NCBI GenBank assembly: GCA_002946415.1
Contig: NJPS01000006.1
Coordinates: 434,001 to 498,000, forward strand
Length of the DNA stretch: 64,000 nt
Source of the DNA: Rutstroemia sp. NJR-2017a BVV2
Taxonomy: Eukaryota > Ascomycota > Leotiomycetes > Helotiales > Rutstroemiaceae
Direction of reading: 5' to 3'
Part shown: in pieces, positions 24,071 to 34,799 of the stretch
Numbering within the stretch: the first letter of the stretch is position 1
Layout of the letters: each line of letters starts with the position of its first letter
The notes under the pieces: model-generated
Database searches by the model: none
The model's input: the letters and a program-made list of their open reading frames with translations, nothing else
What the model was told of the DNA's origin: nothing
Position numbers and translations under genes: made by a program

Positions 24071-25526
24071 GTGGTGAGGAGAGTATGAGTGATGCTGCGG
24101 ATACAAGTGCTGGGAAAGGTGTGAGCGGGGGAAGAAAGAACACTTGAGAAATATAGCTAGAAGAAAGCGGAAGGTGGAAGGGACCATGTTGGTGGTGGAG
24201 ATAGTAGATATTATGGGAGAAAGGAGTGTGAAGCGGTTTTCAAAGGAATAGGTTCTGAGTGCGAGTAGTGCTGCAGATATTGGAGTGTGGATGAGCAGAG
24301 AGAAGATGAGAGGAAATAGAAGTCCAAACGATGTCATCAGAAGTACCGAACAACAGCAGTATAACAGTGGTGATCATCATGGCCAAAATAAGATACGCAT
24401 ATCAAAGACCCATATGCATGATAGCCTAGTAGTAGGCAAATTCAACATCTTTATAGAAAGACCATTGATGTCGCACACACTTGAGTGAAAATAGCCATCG
24501 CTCTTTCAAATCTAGAGTTTCTTTTCAATGAATTCGGCTGCTCTTGAGCATCTGAGACCTAAGTGTCCGCGAACTTCATGGCGACGACCTCACCTTACCT
24601 CAAACAACCCTAAAGAAAGATCAAATAATAATCATGTGATAAAAATGCTTCTCCCACCTCAAAGTCCAACCTAACCTGAACTTACAACCGTCATGTGACA
24701 GAGTCGAAGAAACAGCCATCTCCTTCCAAGCCTCAACATCCACAAACCCGACCCATCATCTGCCAAATTCGAAACCACACCCGGAAAATAAACCGCAGCC
24801 GTACAAGCCCAACCTGACAACAAAAACCCGCCATCACCCGTCTCACATCTGCAGATCAGATAACGTACCATGAAAATCTTACATACATTTAACCGCGTAT
24901 ACTATCTCGTGCTACCCACCCACCTCAAAACCAGTTTTCCCCACGTAGCACACTCTCCAGCACGCAGGGACTTTTTCCAAAGCGAATGCCTGGAATTTCC
25001 TCGTACGCCCTCGTGGAAAAATATTGTATAACTCGCACTCTGGCTCAGCTGCGGACGCTCTCTGTGCGAGGTGAGCTGTCGTTATTAGGAGATGGGTTTT
25101 CTATCCGGGTGAGTCAATGACAACATGCGTATCTGCGCACGTGTATGAGAAACGATAACGGGAGGGAGAGATGAGCGGGCTTGGCGTAAAGGGGGTCTGA
25201 TAAGCCGAGTTTTGTTGTCGGGTTTTGGGGGCTTTTTTTTTCAACTTCGAGGAGATGGTGGTGGTTGGGATGGGATAGGAGAGAACGAACTTGACGAGAT
25301 GGTTTAGTTCCCGTCTGACCGATTGACGGAGCAGTTGAGCGACGGACCGGGGATATTTTATGTATGTATTTGAATTTCAGTTGTTCGCTGCGTCGTAGAA
25401 GTTGAGTCTCGTTTCGGCGATTTTATTCTTTGCTTCTCAAGTCCTTTGCACTGCTTTTTCGGCATAGCGGTTTAGCGCCTCGTTCAGCGTGGAGTCAAGT
25501 ACCTACCTAACCCCGGCCCGAAAAAG
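24071..25526. other. Gene-free stretch, about 1.46 kb
   Basis: No credible frame. The stretch just before 25527 is rich in TTTG/CGG motifs and should be the antiporter promoter. Confidence 0.4.
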
Positions 25527-27159
25527 ATGGCATACCTTCCATACGTCGAGCCTGCCTTGTCAATCATTCTCCCCCTCTCCACATTCATCGTCCTTCTCAA
25601 CCTCACCCGAAACATCCTCGACCACGCTCTCTACTGCGGTCTCATCGGCGAAATCATCATCGGCATCTTATTCGGCCTCCCCACATCCGGCACCCTTCTC
25701 CTCAGCCAACCAACCCAAGAGACCGTGCAATGTCTTGGATATCTTGGACTCGTCGGGCTAGTCTTCGAAGGTGGTCTCACCACCGACTTAGGGCTGCTGC
25801 GGAAAACCATCTGGACTACGCTTGCCGCGGGCGCGGTGGGGATCCTGGCGCCCATGATCCTTTCGCTTTCGTTGCTGTGCATGCGGTTTCCAATCTCCGA
25901 GGAAGAGAAAGGAGAGTACCCAACGCCGTTGGCGGCGTTCTCGGCGAGCGTGGCGCTCTGCTCGACAAGCTTGGGATCAACCTTCATCATACTCACATCG
26001 GCTAATATGCAGAAGACGCCCGTAGGAACGCTGATTGAGGGTGCGGCGATGATCGATGATGTGCTTGTGCTTGTGATGGTCAAAATTGTTATTGCGCTGG
26101 GCCAGGAACAATCTGACGTGTGGACAATTGCTCGACCTGCAGTGTCAAGTTTGGGGCTCATTCTCGTCGCGGTTCTACTTGCTCCCTTCGTCATTAGACC
26201 TTTGTGGCATGCTCTTTGCTCCGCATTTGTAATTGATCGTGGGGATACGACTCCGTTGGAGGAGGAAATGGATGCGGGAAAGGGAATTTCGAGACACACC
26301 GGATTTTTGCTTTCGACGCTCATGCTGATTGCGCTTGTGACTGTTGCGGCGTATGTGGAAGGTTCGGTATTGCTTGCTGCATTTTTGGCGGGTGCAGTGG
26401 TGAGGTATACATGGCAGGAGAATGAGGATATGCTGGTTGATTATCCGACGAGGATGTTTGAGGACTACTACAAGCCTATTATGGACTATGTCTTCATCCC
26501 ATTCTTCTTTGTAAGTATTTTACCCCTTCGACGCATCCCGTGAATCCTCAGACTGAGAATTCCCACAGGCATCCATCGGATTCTCCATCCCAATATTCGA
26601 AATGCTCGTAAGCTCCATCGCATGGAAAGGTCTTCTCTACTCAATCTTGATGTTCATCGCCAAAGGCGCGGTAGGATTAGTTCTCTACTTCGATCACTTC
26701 ATCGCAAAATGGTCCTTTAACTCGAAACGAAAATCTCCCAAACCAACTGACCACGAACAACAAATGACCCAGCAAGAGAGCATCCTGCCCGAAGATCATT
26801 CCATCAGACCTCGCATTCCCAAAGCGCCCCATCTCGACGCCGTCATTGTCGGATCAACTATGATAGCACGAGGAGGATTCGGCTTCCTCGTTGCGTCCGA
26901 GGCGCAAAGTTCCGGAGCCTTGGCGCTGAAACCGAAATCCGTTGGTGCGCATCGGGCTCCGAGAGATGGACTTCACACTTTGGATGTTGTTGAGGATCAA
27001 ATATTCTTGGTCATCATTTGGGCGCTGGTGTTGTGTACGATAGCTGGACCTATCGTTTCTGGATTTGCGGTGAGGCGGAAACTCGCTGGGAACAAGTGTG
27101 AGTGTGGGATAGCTCCGGGAGAGTTTGGAGAAGATGTGGCGTGTCATCTTTGTCTGTAG
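25527..27159 (+). CDS. Cation/proton antiporter (Na+/H+ exchanger family, CPA)
   Basis: Exons 25527-26510 and 26569-27159 are joined in phase 0 (58-nt GTAAGT...CAG intron), giving 524 residues. It is a multi-span transporter exchanging Na+ or K+ for H+ at a cell membrane. Hydrophobic helices run from residue about 8 onward: LSIILPLSTFIVLLNLTRNI, YCGLIGEIIIGILFGLP, LGYLGLVGLVFEGGLTTDLG, then GTLIEGAAMIDDVLVLVMVK, in which the paired Asp residues correspond to the ion-binding position of this superfamily. Later helices include SVLLAAFLAGAVVRY and, after the intron, FSIPIFEMLVSSIAWKGLLY. A polar loop of about 60 residues (SNSKRKSPKP to HLDAV) precedes the last conserved helices. The cytosolic tail is short. 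The cation cannot be assigned from sequence. Confidence 0.85.
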
Positions 27160-27958
27160 ATCGCAATTATTCCTCTCTTTCTTTCCTGTTTGCCTTGGAC
27201 CAACTAATGTTGTCTCTGGATTGGAGGATTAGTGACCACAACTCGTCTAGACGAAATTGAAATGGGAGTAAAAGTATGGATCGGAATCCGGGACGCGCCA
27301 ACGAATTTCCTATTGTCAGAAATATTCACGTTGATTGAATCCCATCCTTCTCAAATACATATAAGCATGTGAAGTTTCGAAATATCGCTCCACACTCGCA
27401 TTTTTCCCCGCAGTACGACGCAAGCGAGTCAGAATATTCCTGATAGGTAGCACCGACGGACGACTGGCGGAAATTTGTCAGCTCATTATAAGTTGTTGTT
27501 ATACGTCGGTCAGCAGAAGTATCACGATATGCTCGTTTCTATTGGGCTGAGCCACTTAGCCTTAGTGATGTATTTCTGTCCACTGAGATCAATTTACATG
27601 CAGAAACCGCTGTCTTTGCCAATGTTGCTCAAGAACGGTATAATCGAGGTGCCGAAACTTGTCTTGGTCGTGATCAACCATGATTGCAGGTGGAAAGATT
27701 GAATTGTATTTGGTAGTGGTAGTTGAGCTTATCTTGAGAGATGTGTGACTTTACACAGAACTGCTACCTCTGGAATCAGACCAAACGGAGACACGACCTG
27801 GGCAAGGAAAAAGATACTCTACAGTTCTTGTTAGGCTTGAGTCTCGGTACACTAGCACCGAGTTGACTGGATGATTAGAGTTATAATGTTAAAAAGAAAT
27901 CATAGCAATTTAAGTATGAAGAAACTCGATAAGATCTCGTTTCATTCTAGATGCAATC
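27160..27958. other. Convergent 3' region, about 0.8 kb
   Basis: Between the antiporter and the DLH/NTF2-like gene, which converge. Short frames only; nothing recognised. Confidence 0.4.
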
Positions 27959-29730
27959 TTATATGTCATCCACCTCCCGAATCTCGAACCCAAACATATA
28001 ATTGCTTACCACGCTACTCTCGTCCAAGAGTTTTTGCGCAGTCTCAGCACCAGCTGTTGGAACACGATACTCGAATCGTTTCCCCTTCGCCGGTTTTCGT
28101 CCGTCGGGCAATGGATACGGGAACGGCAGATATTCTGGCAGGAGTCCTAATTGTCGAAGCACTGTCGCTTGATCCCATGCGATATGCTCGTGATATAAGC
28201 GGTCTCCACGCACATTGACCACGGAGGTAAACGGGATCCGGACGTGTTTGTTCGTTGGTGGAATTCCGGGAATGCTATGGGGGTGTTAGTGGAGGGAGAT
28301 GGGGAGATGGGGAGATGGGGAGATGGGGAGATGGGGAGATGCGGTTGATTACTTACAGCCAGTCAATCACTCTGTCGTGGGTGAAGCTGAAGATGAACTC
28401 ATCGATAACTCGATCGGTGCCGACGGTTCGGCTGACGAGCTCGAGCTTCGTGTCCTCAGGATTGTTGAAGACGAAATGGTCCGTGTAGAATGCCGTGAGA
28501 GCTTTCCTCCCAATTCCGCCAGTTATCTAGAGACAAATGTGCATCAGAAATGGGAGGTGGAATGATGTGGGAAAAATAAAAGTTTTGTGGGAAGTATGTG
28601 CGATGTAATGCTGTAGAGAATTTATTGAAATGGGTGGGGCGTGACGAAAGAAGAGCGAACACCGCGAATAGTACTTGGAAGAGAATCGCATAACAGAGCA
28701 TCAACAAGAGGCATATTTAGACAAGAATCCCACTGTGGCATTTATTGTATCAATTCAAATGTTGCAGGCTGGAAGCCGGCACTCACCGCACAACCTCTTC
28801 AGCATAACAAAACAGCGACATACCGTAGGTACATGATTTACATATGGTTCCTCAACCATGGTGTTCATGGTTTTTGCAACATCTCTTTCCCCGAATTCAT
28901 ATAGCGTGTGTTCATCCCAGATTGCTTCGAGATCAAAATATGGCCCATTGAGAAGCTTTTTCAAAAACCCAAGACTTCGTGTATGCGCGACATTTGCAGC
29001 TCCGGGCTCGTAATCACCATGGCCAGGTAGAGTAAAACCAGCCGATTTGGTATCATCGTATATGTGAGCAATATCATGAGCTCTTAATTGATTTGAGTGA
29101 ACATGCGAGCTGTGGATCATCAATGGTGGCCAAGATAAGGGTGGGACAGGAATGCGAGATAGCTCTTCGTAACAGATAACGCTGCTGATCTCTGTGTGCG
29201 TCAGCAGAAGACGCAAAGTGTCCTCCAATTCTATGGCGCTGTCGGCCGTGTAGACTGTATATTTGCTATTAGTTCATAGTGCGTTTGGTACCATGAGCCC
29301 CGTCGATTTCGGACGGACCACTGAGCTCTGAGAAGGACAACCTACTAATGACGCCCAGACTATGGGGATCGGTACATTTCGCTGTTAATGTTTTGAAAGC
29401 ACCAAGAGCCGTCGTCAGAGATTCTCTGAAGGCCTCTCGCCCAGCATCTGTGGCATCGTCGATTACTTTCACCTCCACCACCACGAACCCCTCCTCAGCC
29501 CACTTTTGTAAAGGTTCAGGGTCCAGGGTTTTTTGCACTCCTCCGTCATTTCTAGCCTTTCTACCACCATACTTGGCTGAAGTAATAAGCAGTAAGCCAG
29601 GACCTATTCCTCGCCGCGTAAGGGGCTCTTGAAGGGCCACATTCGCATCAATGGTGATGGGTTGAAAGGATAGAGGAAAAGGCGTTTGATTTTCCGAGTG
29701 ATTCAACTGAGCGACCGGTGGGTCTGCCAT
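27959..29730 (-). CDS. Carboxymethylenebutenolidase-like protein with C-terminal NTF2/SnoaL-like domain
   Basis: Four exons: 29730-29346, 29254-28824, 28526-28357 and 28274-27959. Phases agree and give 433 residues. I recognise it as the fungal protein usually labelled carboxymethylenebutenolidase. The N-terminal 270 residues resemble a dienelactone-hydrolase fold (GIGPGLLLITSAKYGGRK, SLGVI then IYTADSAIELEDTLRLLLTH, GHGDYEPGAANVAHTRSLGF), but I could not find a clear nucleophile elbow, so activity is uncertain. The C-terminal 160 residues are an NTF2/SnoaL-like region: TGGIGRKALTAFYTDHFVFN, TVGTDRVIDEFIFSFTHDR, then VVNVRGDRLYHEHIAWDQAT and LGLLPEYLPFPYPLP. Intron 2 is unusually long (297 nt). 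Intron 3 holds an octamer repeat. A catabolic or secondary-metabolic role is inference. Confidence 0.78.
28294..28340. repeat. Octamer tandem repeat (GGGGAGAT) within an intron
   Basis: Five perfect copies of GGGGAGAT (28301-28340) preceded by a 7-base partial copy. The array fills more than half of the 82-nt third intron of the minus-strand DLH/NTF2-like gene, reading ATCTCCCC in the sense direction, just upstream of its CTAAC branch site and CATAG acceptor. Confidence 0.9.
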
Positions 29731-31113
29731 GCTGATGGAATGAAGCTTTATGAACGTAGACAGGACGTCTAGACTCGGCTCTGCGTGTATAGACGCGTTC
29801 GAGTCTTGTCAGGGTTAACGGTAAAGGGTTACACGGCGCACTTGGGATCGTGGGATTCAGACGTGCGGGCAGAAGCGATCAGCAACACTCCAGCCAAATG
29901 ATTGGAGAAATGCAGTCACGCGGATGATCGAACGACGGGCAAGGGTTGAGCTGTGGGACGGGGGAGCACAACAGAACCCATGCCGGAGTTCATCTCCGCT
30001 GCTCTTTTTCGACCATACACGTCTCCAATTCTGAGTATTAACATGGAAATGGGAGAAGTGCATGCAAGAATATGCATTAATTTAGCCATCTCCACCAAAG
30101 CCGCGCTCTTCAGAGGTTTGTGCCCCTCCCAAATCCCAGCAGATCCCATGCACAATATCGGCAGCGGGCCTGGAGCCAGTGAGCAAGAAAATTCAGGACT
30201 CCAGAGCCCAGACTGTGTGGTGGGATGGGATAACTATTATAGTATGAACGAAGTATAATTTACAGTACTCGCAGTGCAATATATAATACCTGCGCCACCC
30301 CCACGATGCAGGAAAGAATGAAACTTCTAGAGCTATCGAGATACATCCTGATACAACTTGGTATATCTGGACAAGTATATCTCCTATCCCAGCAAATTAC
30401 AAGTCGACGCCATGCTTCCCACCAGCCTTCCAACCTACCATACTCCGATAGGCAGATGAAAATATGCAGACATTCCAAGATTTTTAATCTCGATTTCGAG
30501 TAACCTTACACCAATCCTATCAATCTCACTAATCCACCACTCTTGTCCCACCATTTGCAGGAAAGCACGCAAAAAGGTTCCAGCAATCGTATATAAGCGC
30601 TTGCACGCCTGCAGACGCTTCAAGTTTTGCTCGTCGCCTACAGCTACGTCATCCGTCCTCCGCGCCCCGCCATTAAGCATTCTCACGAAGTCTTTCCCTA
30701 CCTTAGGAGGAATTGTTCGGTACGATACAAAAGTACGAAAAAGGATAAGAGACACCGGAGGAGAGAGAAAGAGGAAGAGAAAGAGAAAGAGAAAGCGAAC
30801 AGGACACAAAAGGAAAAAGCAAAAGCGGAAAAGGGGAAGAAACCACATCGAGATCCCATTGATTTCTTTCCTTAGAAATCAACCAGCATTCCGCACCAGC
30901 GCCACAGCCAGACACAGTATTTTATTTACCATATCGTCATATTCTGGCCTATTTACACTATTATACTTTGCGATACCCATTGTAAGAATTCAGAGATAAT
31001 GGGATTGGCGTTGCGGCTGGACATAGAATATTATCTGATGTATCTCCATTTTCCCGACCAACGTCGAAGACAATCCTGTCAACTCGGATTCAACTGCTCA
31101 GCTACCGTCCATC
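29731..31113. promoter_or_regulatory. Divergent intergenic region, about 1.4 kb
   Basis: Separates the start codons of the DLH/NTF2-like gene (minus) and the Zn2Cys6 regulator (plus), so it must contain both promoters. A Lys/Arg-rich frame around 30740-30850 is a simple AAAGAG-type run and not convincing as a gene. A local regulator beside a metabolic enzyme could control it; this is inference only. Confidence 0.4.
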
Positions 31114-33611
31114 ATGGATGATTCAAGTAATTCCAAAAGAAGACGCGGCTTAGGTGTCGTAACACCTAATGCCTGCACCGAATGTCGGAAAAAGCGTGCA
31201 AAGGTAACTCATCTCTCATTTGATATGTTCATCCTCGTCTGTTTGTTTGTTTATCTATCTCTTAGTTTTGTATGCTTCACAATCGTCACATTCGAACTGC
31301 CCTGCTGACCTTCTGCCATACTTAGTGCGATGGCCAACAGCCATGCGGAAGATGTGCCTCCCAGAAGAACGGTGAATGTTTCTACGAAGTCCCAGTACGC
31401 CAATCTAAGGAACATATGAGAACCGAGATCGAAAACTTGAAAGCCTACCAAGAACAAAGTGAGCGTGTACTAGCGGCAGTAGCTTCCGGAGATCAAACAT
31501 CTCAGGTCGTCGACCGACTCCGTATGGGCGAAACAGTCAAAGCTATCGCAGAAAAATTGGGCAAGTCACCACAAGAATTGCTACCGAGAGGAAATGTTAC
31601 AACGTATGCGCGCTCCAGAGACCATGAGGCAATTGGCGCTGCTCTCCAGCCAGCTCGTTTCACCTCGCCCTTCGGGACTTTAAAGTCTGCAGAGGCACCA
31701 GGATCATCTTCCGGTAACCAACACGGGGAGGAGCAAAGTCTGTGGACCCCATGGCATGGCATGAGCAATGTAACGGAGCCAATAACCGGAACGATTGATG
31801 ATGCGATGAACTGGACACCAACATCTGACCAACGTCCAGAATCCGTAAATGAGCTTCCGGCCGTAGGACTTTGGGCTGAGCACTCTACGGACCATTCTAC
31901 TCCTGACAGTACAGTACTTCACGCACGCGATCAAGGTCAAGAGGCTATATTGGGCCAGGACTTTAGTGAGCACCAAGGCCATAATTGGACCGATGTCACT
32001 TCCGATAACAACCTTGTGGATCATCTTATGGCTTTATACTTCTGCTGGGAATATCCCACATTCGCTTCGCTCAGCAAGGAACACTTTTTAATTGGTTTCA
32101 ATACGGGGAATCGTGATTACTGCAGTGAGTTGTTAGTGAATGCGATCCTTGCTCTGGGCTGTCGATTCTCCACACTCACGTCAGCACGAGCCGACCCGAA
32201 TGATGAATCTTCTGTGGGTGACCACTTCTTCGCCGAAGCTAAACGACTCCTGAGCGAAGAAAAGGACCACCGCAAACTTACCACCATTCAAGCACTAGGA
32301 TTGATGTCCATCCGTGAAGCAAGCAGTGGGCGCACGAGTCAGAGCATATTTTATACGGGCCAGTCTATGCGCTTGGCGATCGAGATGGGCCTGCATCTAG
32401 AAGCTGAGGGGCAAAAACCGCTCCAGCCAGTCCCAGGAGTACAGGCTGTAAGAGCTGCTACGTTTTGGGGCGCTTTTGCTCTGGATCAGTAAGTACTTCC
32501 TTAGTTCTCGTTAACCATTTATCACCAGAGCCTCAGTTTGTTTGAGCCAATGCTGATACCATTCAGGGCTTGGTCTTTGACTGTCGGGCGACTGCCGCAA
32601 TTCTCTCAGCTCAGCAGCTTAGATGTAAAGCCGGCTATTGTCGATACCGTCGAGGCATCTTCGTGGATCCCTTACACTGACGATGGTAAGCGGTTCCACT
32701 CAAATCGAGCTCTGCGACTAAACAATTTAGGCGCACCACTCGAGCGGAATTGTACCCAGCCGTCCAATATTCGAAGTGTCTACAAGACCTTCTGTGAACT
32801 TTCCGAAATCGTTCACAATTCCTTATATCTTTTACATACTCCAGGCTCGAACTTCACGAGCCACGATTTGCTCGAGCTCTACACATCGTTCCTTCACTGG
32901 TACGATTTGATTCCTGCGACCCTGCGTCTTGGACATAACTTTACACCATTCGTACTATTTTCACAGTACGTACCTTGATGACACTCCACCTGAAATGCAT
33001 CTAAGCTAAGAAAACCCAGCATGTATTACCATTATGCCATCTTACTGCTCTTCCGACCTTTTCTCAAACTTAATCTTATTGGCTCTGGGGTCTCACCTCG
33101 CGATGTTTGCAATCAAGCTGCAGACGCAATATCCGCGCTAGTCAACTCCTATTCACAGCTCTACACACTACAACGAACTCCTTCCTTTGTGCCCTATTTT
33201 GTTCTCACATCCACGATTATCCACCTTATTACGTACGGAAATGGAGGCGCCGGGCCAGAAAAACTTATTCAAGGAATCAAGGATCTCGATAACATGAGAG
33301 GCTGCCATGGATTCGCCACTCGTGCTCGCAAAATTATTTTCTACTTGGCGAAGTCATGGAATATCACGTTGCCAGATGGATGTGATATAGACTCTGAGGT
33401 GGATGTCGAGAAGTCATGTCGCCCTTCATCAGTGTCTTTCAATCAATTTTGTGCAAACGTAGATACATCGGATATGATGAAGGGCATTGGACTCGCGTCA
33501 GAATCCGAGAACCCGTTGTTTTGGCCATTCCCGTTCCAGGGAAGACCGTTATTACCGTTCCAGAGTGAAGATTTGGAGAAACATGGATTCGAGTTGATCC
33601 GTGAAGAGTGA
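31114..33611 (+). CDS. Zn2Cys6 transcription factor with fungal-specific middle domain
   Basis: Five exons: 31114-31203, 31326-32488, 32567-32685, 32731-32965 and 33020-33611. Phases agree and give 732 residues. The zinc cluster reads C21-x2-C24-x6-C31-x5-C37-x2-C40-x7-C48 and is split by intron 1 between K30 and C31. A short linker with KEHMRTEIENLKAYQEQSER follows, probably a dimerising coiled-coil. The fungal transcription-factor domain (about 235-560) includes LVDHLMALYFCWEYPTFASL, LLVNAILALGCRFS, SIFYTGQSMRLAIEMGLHLE and RAATFWGAFALDQAWSLTVG, a layout common in the NirA/Nit-4-like group. The third intron is only 45 nt (GTAAGC...TTTAG, CTAAAC branch), in frame and stop-free, so its removal is inferred from signals and from the smoother junction TDDGAPLERN. 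Targets unknown. Confidence 0.87.
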
Positions 33612-33643
33612 AAGAAGTGAAGGATCTTGGAGGGAATGGATGG

Positions 33644-33710
<67 letters not shown>
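33644..33710. repeat. (TGTC)n microsatellite
   Basis: About 16 tetranucleotide units of CTGT/TGTC with two TGTT interruptions, starting 32 bases after the stop codon of the Zn2Cys6 regulator and therefore probably in its 3' untranslated region. Confidence 0.92.
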
Positions 33711-34378
33711 AAAGAGGAGTAAAAATACTGTCCTTGATGTTTCGAAAAGGGATTTGCTTCTAGTACGAAAAAAGGTATACGTTATAATTTGGCTTGAAAA
33801 GGGCGCGGCTTTATGATACCTTGAGGGAGGCGTGGCGTTTGATATGTGCTGGGACATTCATGCAAGTTCGATGTTGATATGTTTGCTGACGTTAATTATG
33901 AAGAAAGCAGAGGGAAATGATAGAAACTTTGGACCTGAAGAGCGAGTAGATAGTTACGGCCTTGGATTTGGAAAGTCGTTTGCTTGTTGGGCATGAATTG
34001 GGCGGGGACCGGCTCCCGAGAGTGGACTCTGGAAAGCGCAAAATGGTTGCGTCGCTTTGTATATTATGAATATCAAACGAAACTGAATCGAAATATGAAA
34101 TCCGATCTGTTAAAGTTGGTGATATTGCATTCAAATCATCTATATAACCTGAGTCTTATGAGCAGGATATATACAGTGAGGAGGAGGGTTCTATAATCTC
34201 GCGATACCACACAAATCTCAACTCGCATTTTATACTTGCACGATATCTTCAATCCTTCTTACTTAACTTACTCGTCTGAAGCAATCGTCGTACATTGGAT
34301 GTATCCAGCGCTCGCTCAGTGTGTGCGTTTATTTCCATTCATAAATTATAATAACAGGACTTCCATCACAACAAATCA
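33711..34378. other. Intergenic stretch before the first tRNA gene
   Basis: About 670 bases with no credible frame. Short T runs occur, but nothing else recognisable. Confidence 0.35.
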
Positions 34379-34521
34379 GCCTTCTTAGCTCAGTTGGTAG
34401 AGTCAGTACACCCCTATCTTCAATATCCAACAATATTAATTCTAACATTCATTCAGGCGCGACACTAGTAACTTAATACTAAGAAATGTCGAGGTCAACG
34501 GTTCGACTCCGTTAGAAGGCA
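34379..34521 (+). tRNA. tRNA-Thr(AGU), copy 1, with D-stem insert and anticodon intron
   Basis: The mature parts are 34379-34401, 34457-34470 and 34486-34521, together 73 nt with discriminator A73. They form a complete cloverleaf: acceptor GCCTTCT/AGAAGGC, D stem GCTC/GAGC, anticodon stem CGACA/TGTCG with loop CTAGTAA (anticodon AGT), T stem AACGG/CCGTT with TTCGACT. Box A (34386-34397, TAGCTCAGTTGG) and box B (34500-34510, GGTTCGACTCC) are perfect, and a T5 terminator lies at 34526-34530. Two segments must be removed: 34471-34485 is a canonical 15-nt intron after position 37 whose TACT can pair with the anticodon, and 34402-34456 is a 55-nt insert between positions 23 and 24 with GT...CTAAC...CAG features. 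A second copy at 59599 has the same layout. Confidence 0.87.
34402..34456 (+). other. Spliceosome-like 55-nt intron inside the tRNA-Thr D stem (copy 1)
   Basis: Starts GTCAGT, carries TTCTAAC 11-12 bases before the end and finishes TTCAG. Removing exactly this segment restores GAGC to pair with GCTC. The donor has C at position 3, weaker than in copy 2. I see no bulge-helix-bulge pairing that would suit the tRNA splicing endonuclease. Confidence 0.65.
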
Positions 34522-34525
34522 TTCA

Positions 34526-34530
34526 TTTTT
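34526..34530 (+). terminator. Pol III terminator, tRNA-Thr copy 1
   Basis: A run of five T begins five bases after the tRNA 3' end, with another T5 at about 34534, as expected for RNA polymerase III termination. Confidence 0.7.
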
Positions 34531-34799
34531 GTGTTTTTGCGGATGCTTCTGTTAATCAAGTTTTCGGTCAATATCTTTTTTTACCTTTCTGGAGTTTGAA
34601 GATTGAGGTGGGGGTTTAAGTGAGGTGAGGTGGGGTGATAAAGTAAAGATCTATTTTAGCACTGGCTAGTTTAGGTATTATCGGTATATATCATTCCTAT
34701 GTATCTACAGAGTACGACATGGATCACGAGACGGCCAGTACCGAAAAACATTCACCTCTGAATTTGTGATTCAAAATTATAATAACTCCAGCCATTGAG

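Noticed and set aside
25631..26323. 230-residue minus-strand ORF
   Set aside because: Antisense of the antiporter; Ser/Thr-rich composition with no domain.
30601..30999. Lys/Arg-rich ORFs on the plus strand and Phe/Leu-rich ORFs opposite
   Set aside because: They arise from an AAAGAG/AGGAAA simple run upstream of the Zn2Cys6 regulator; no start context or conserved motif.
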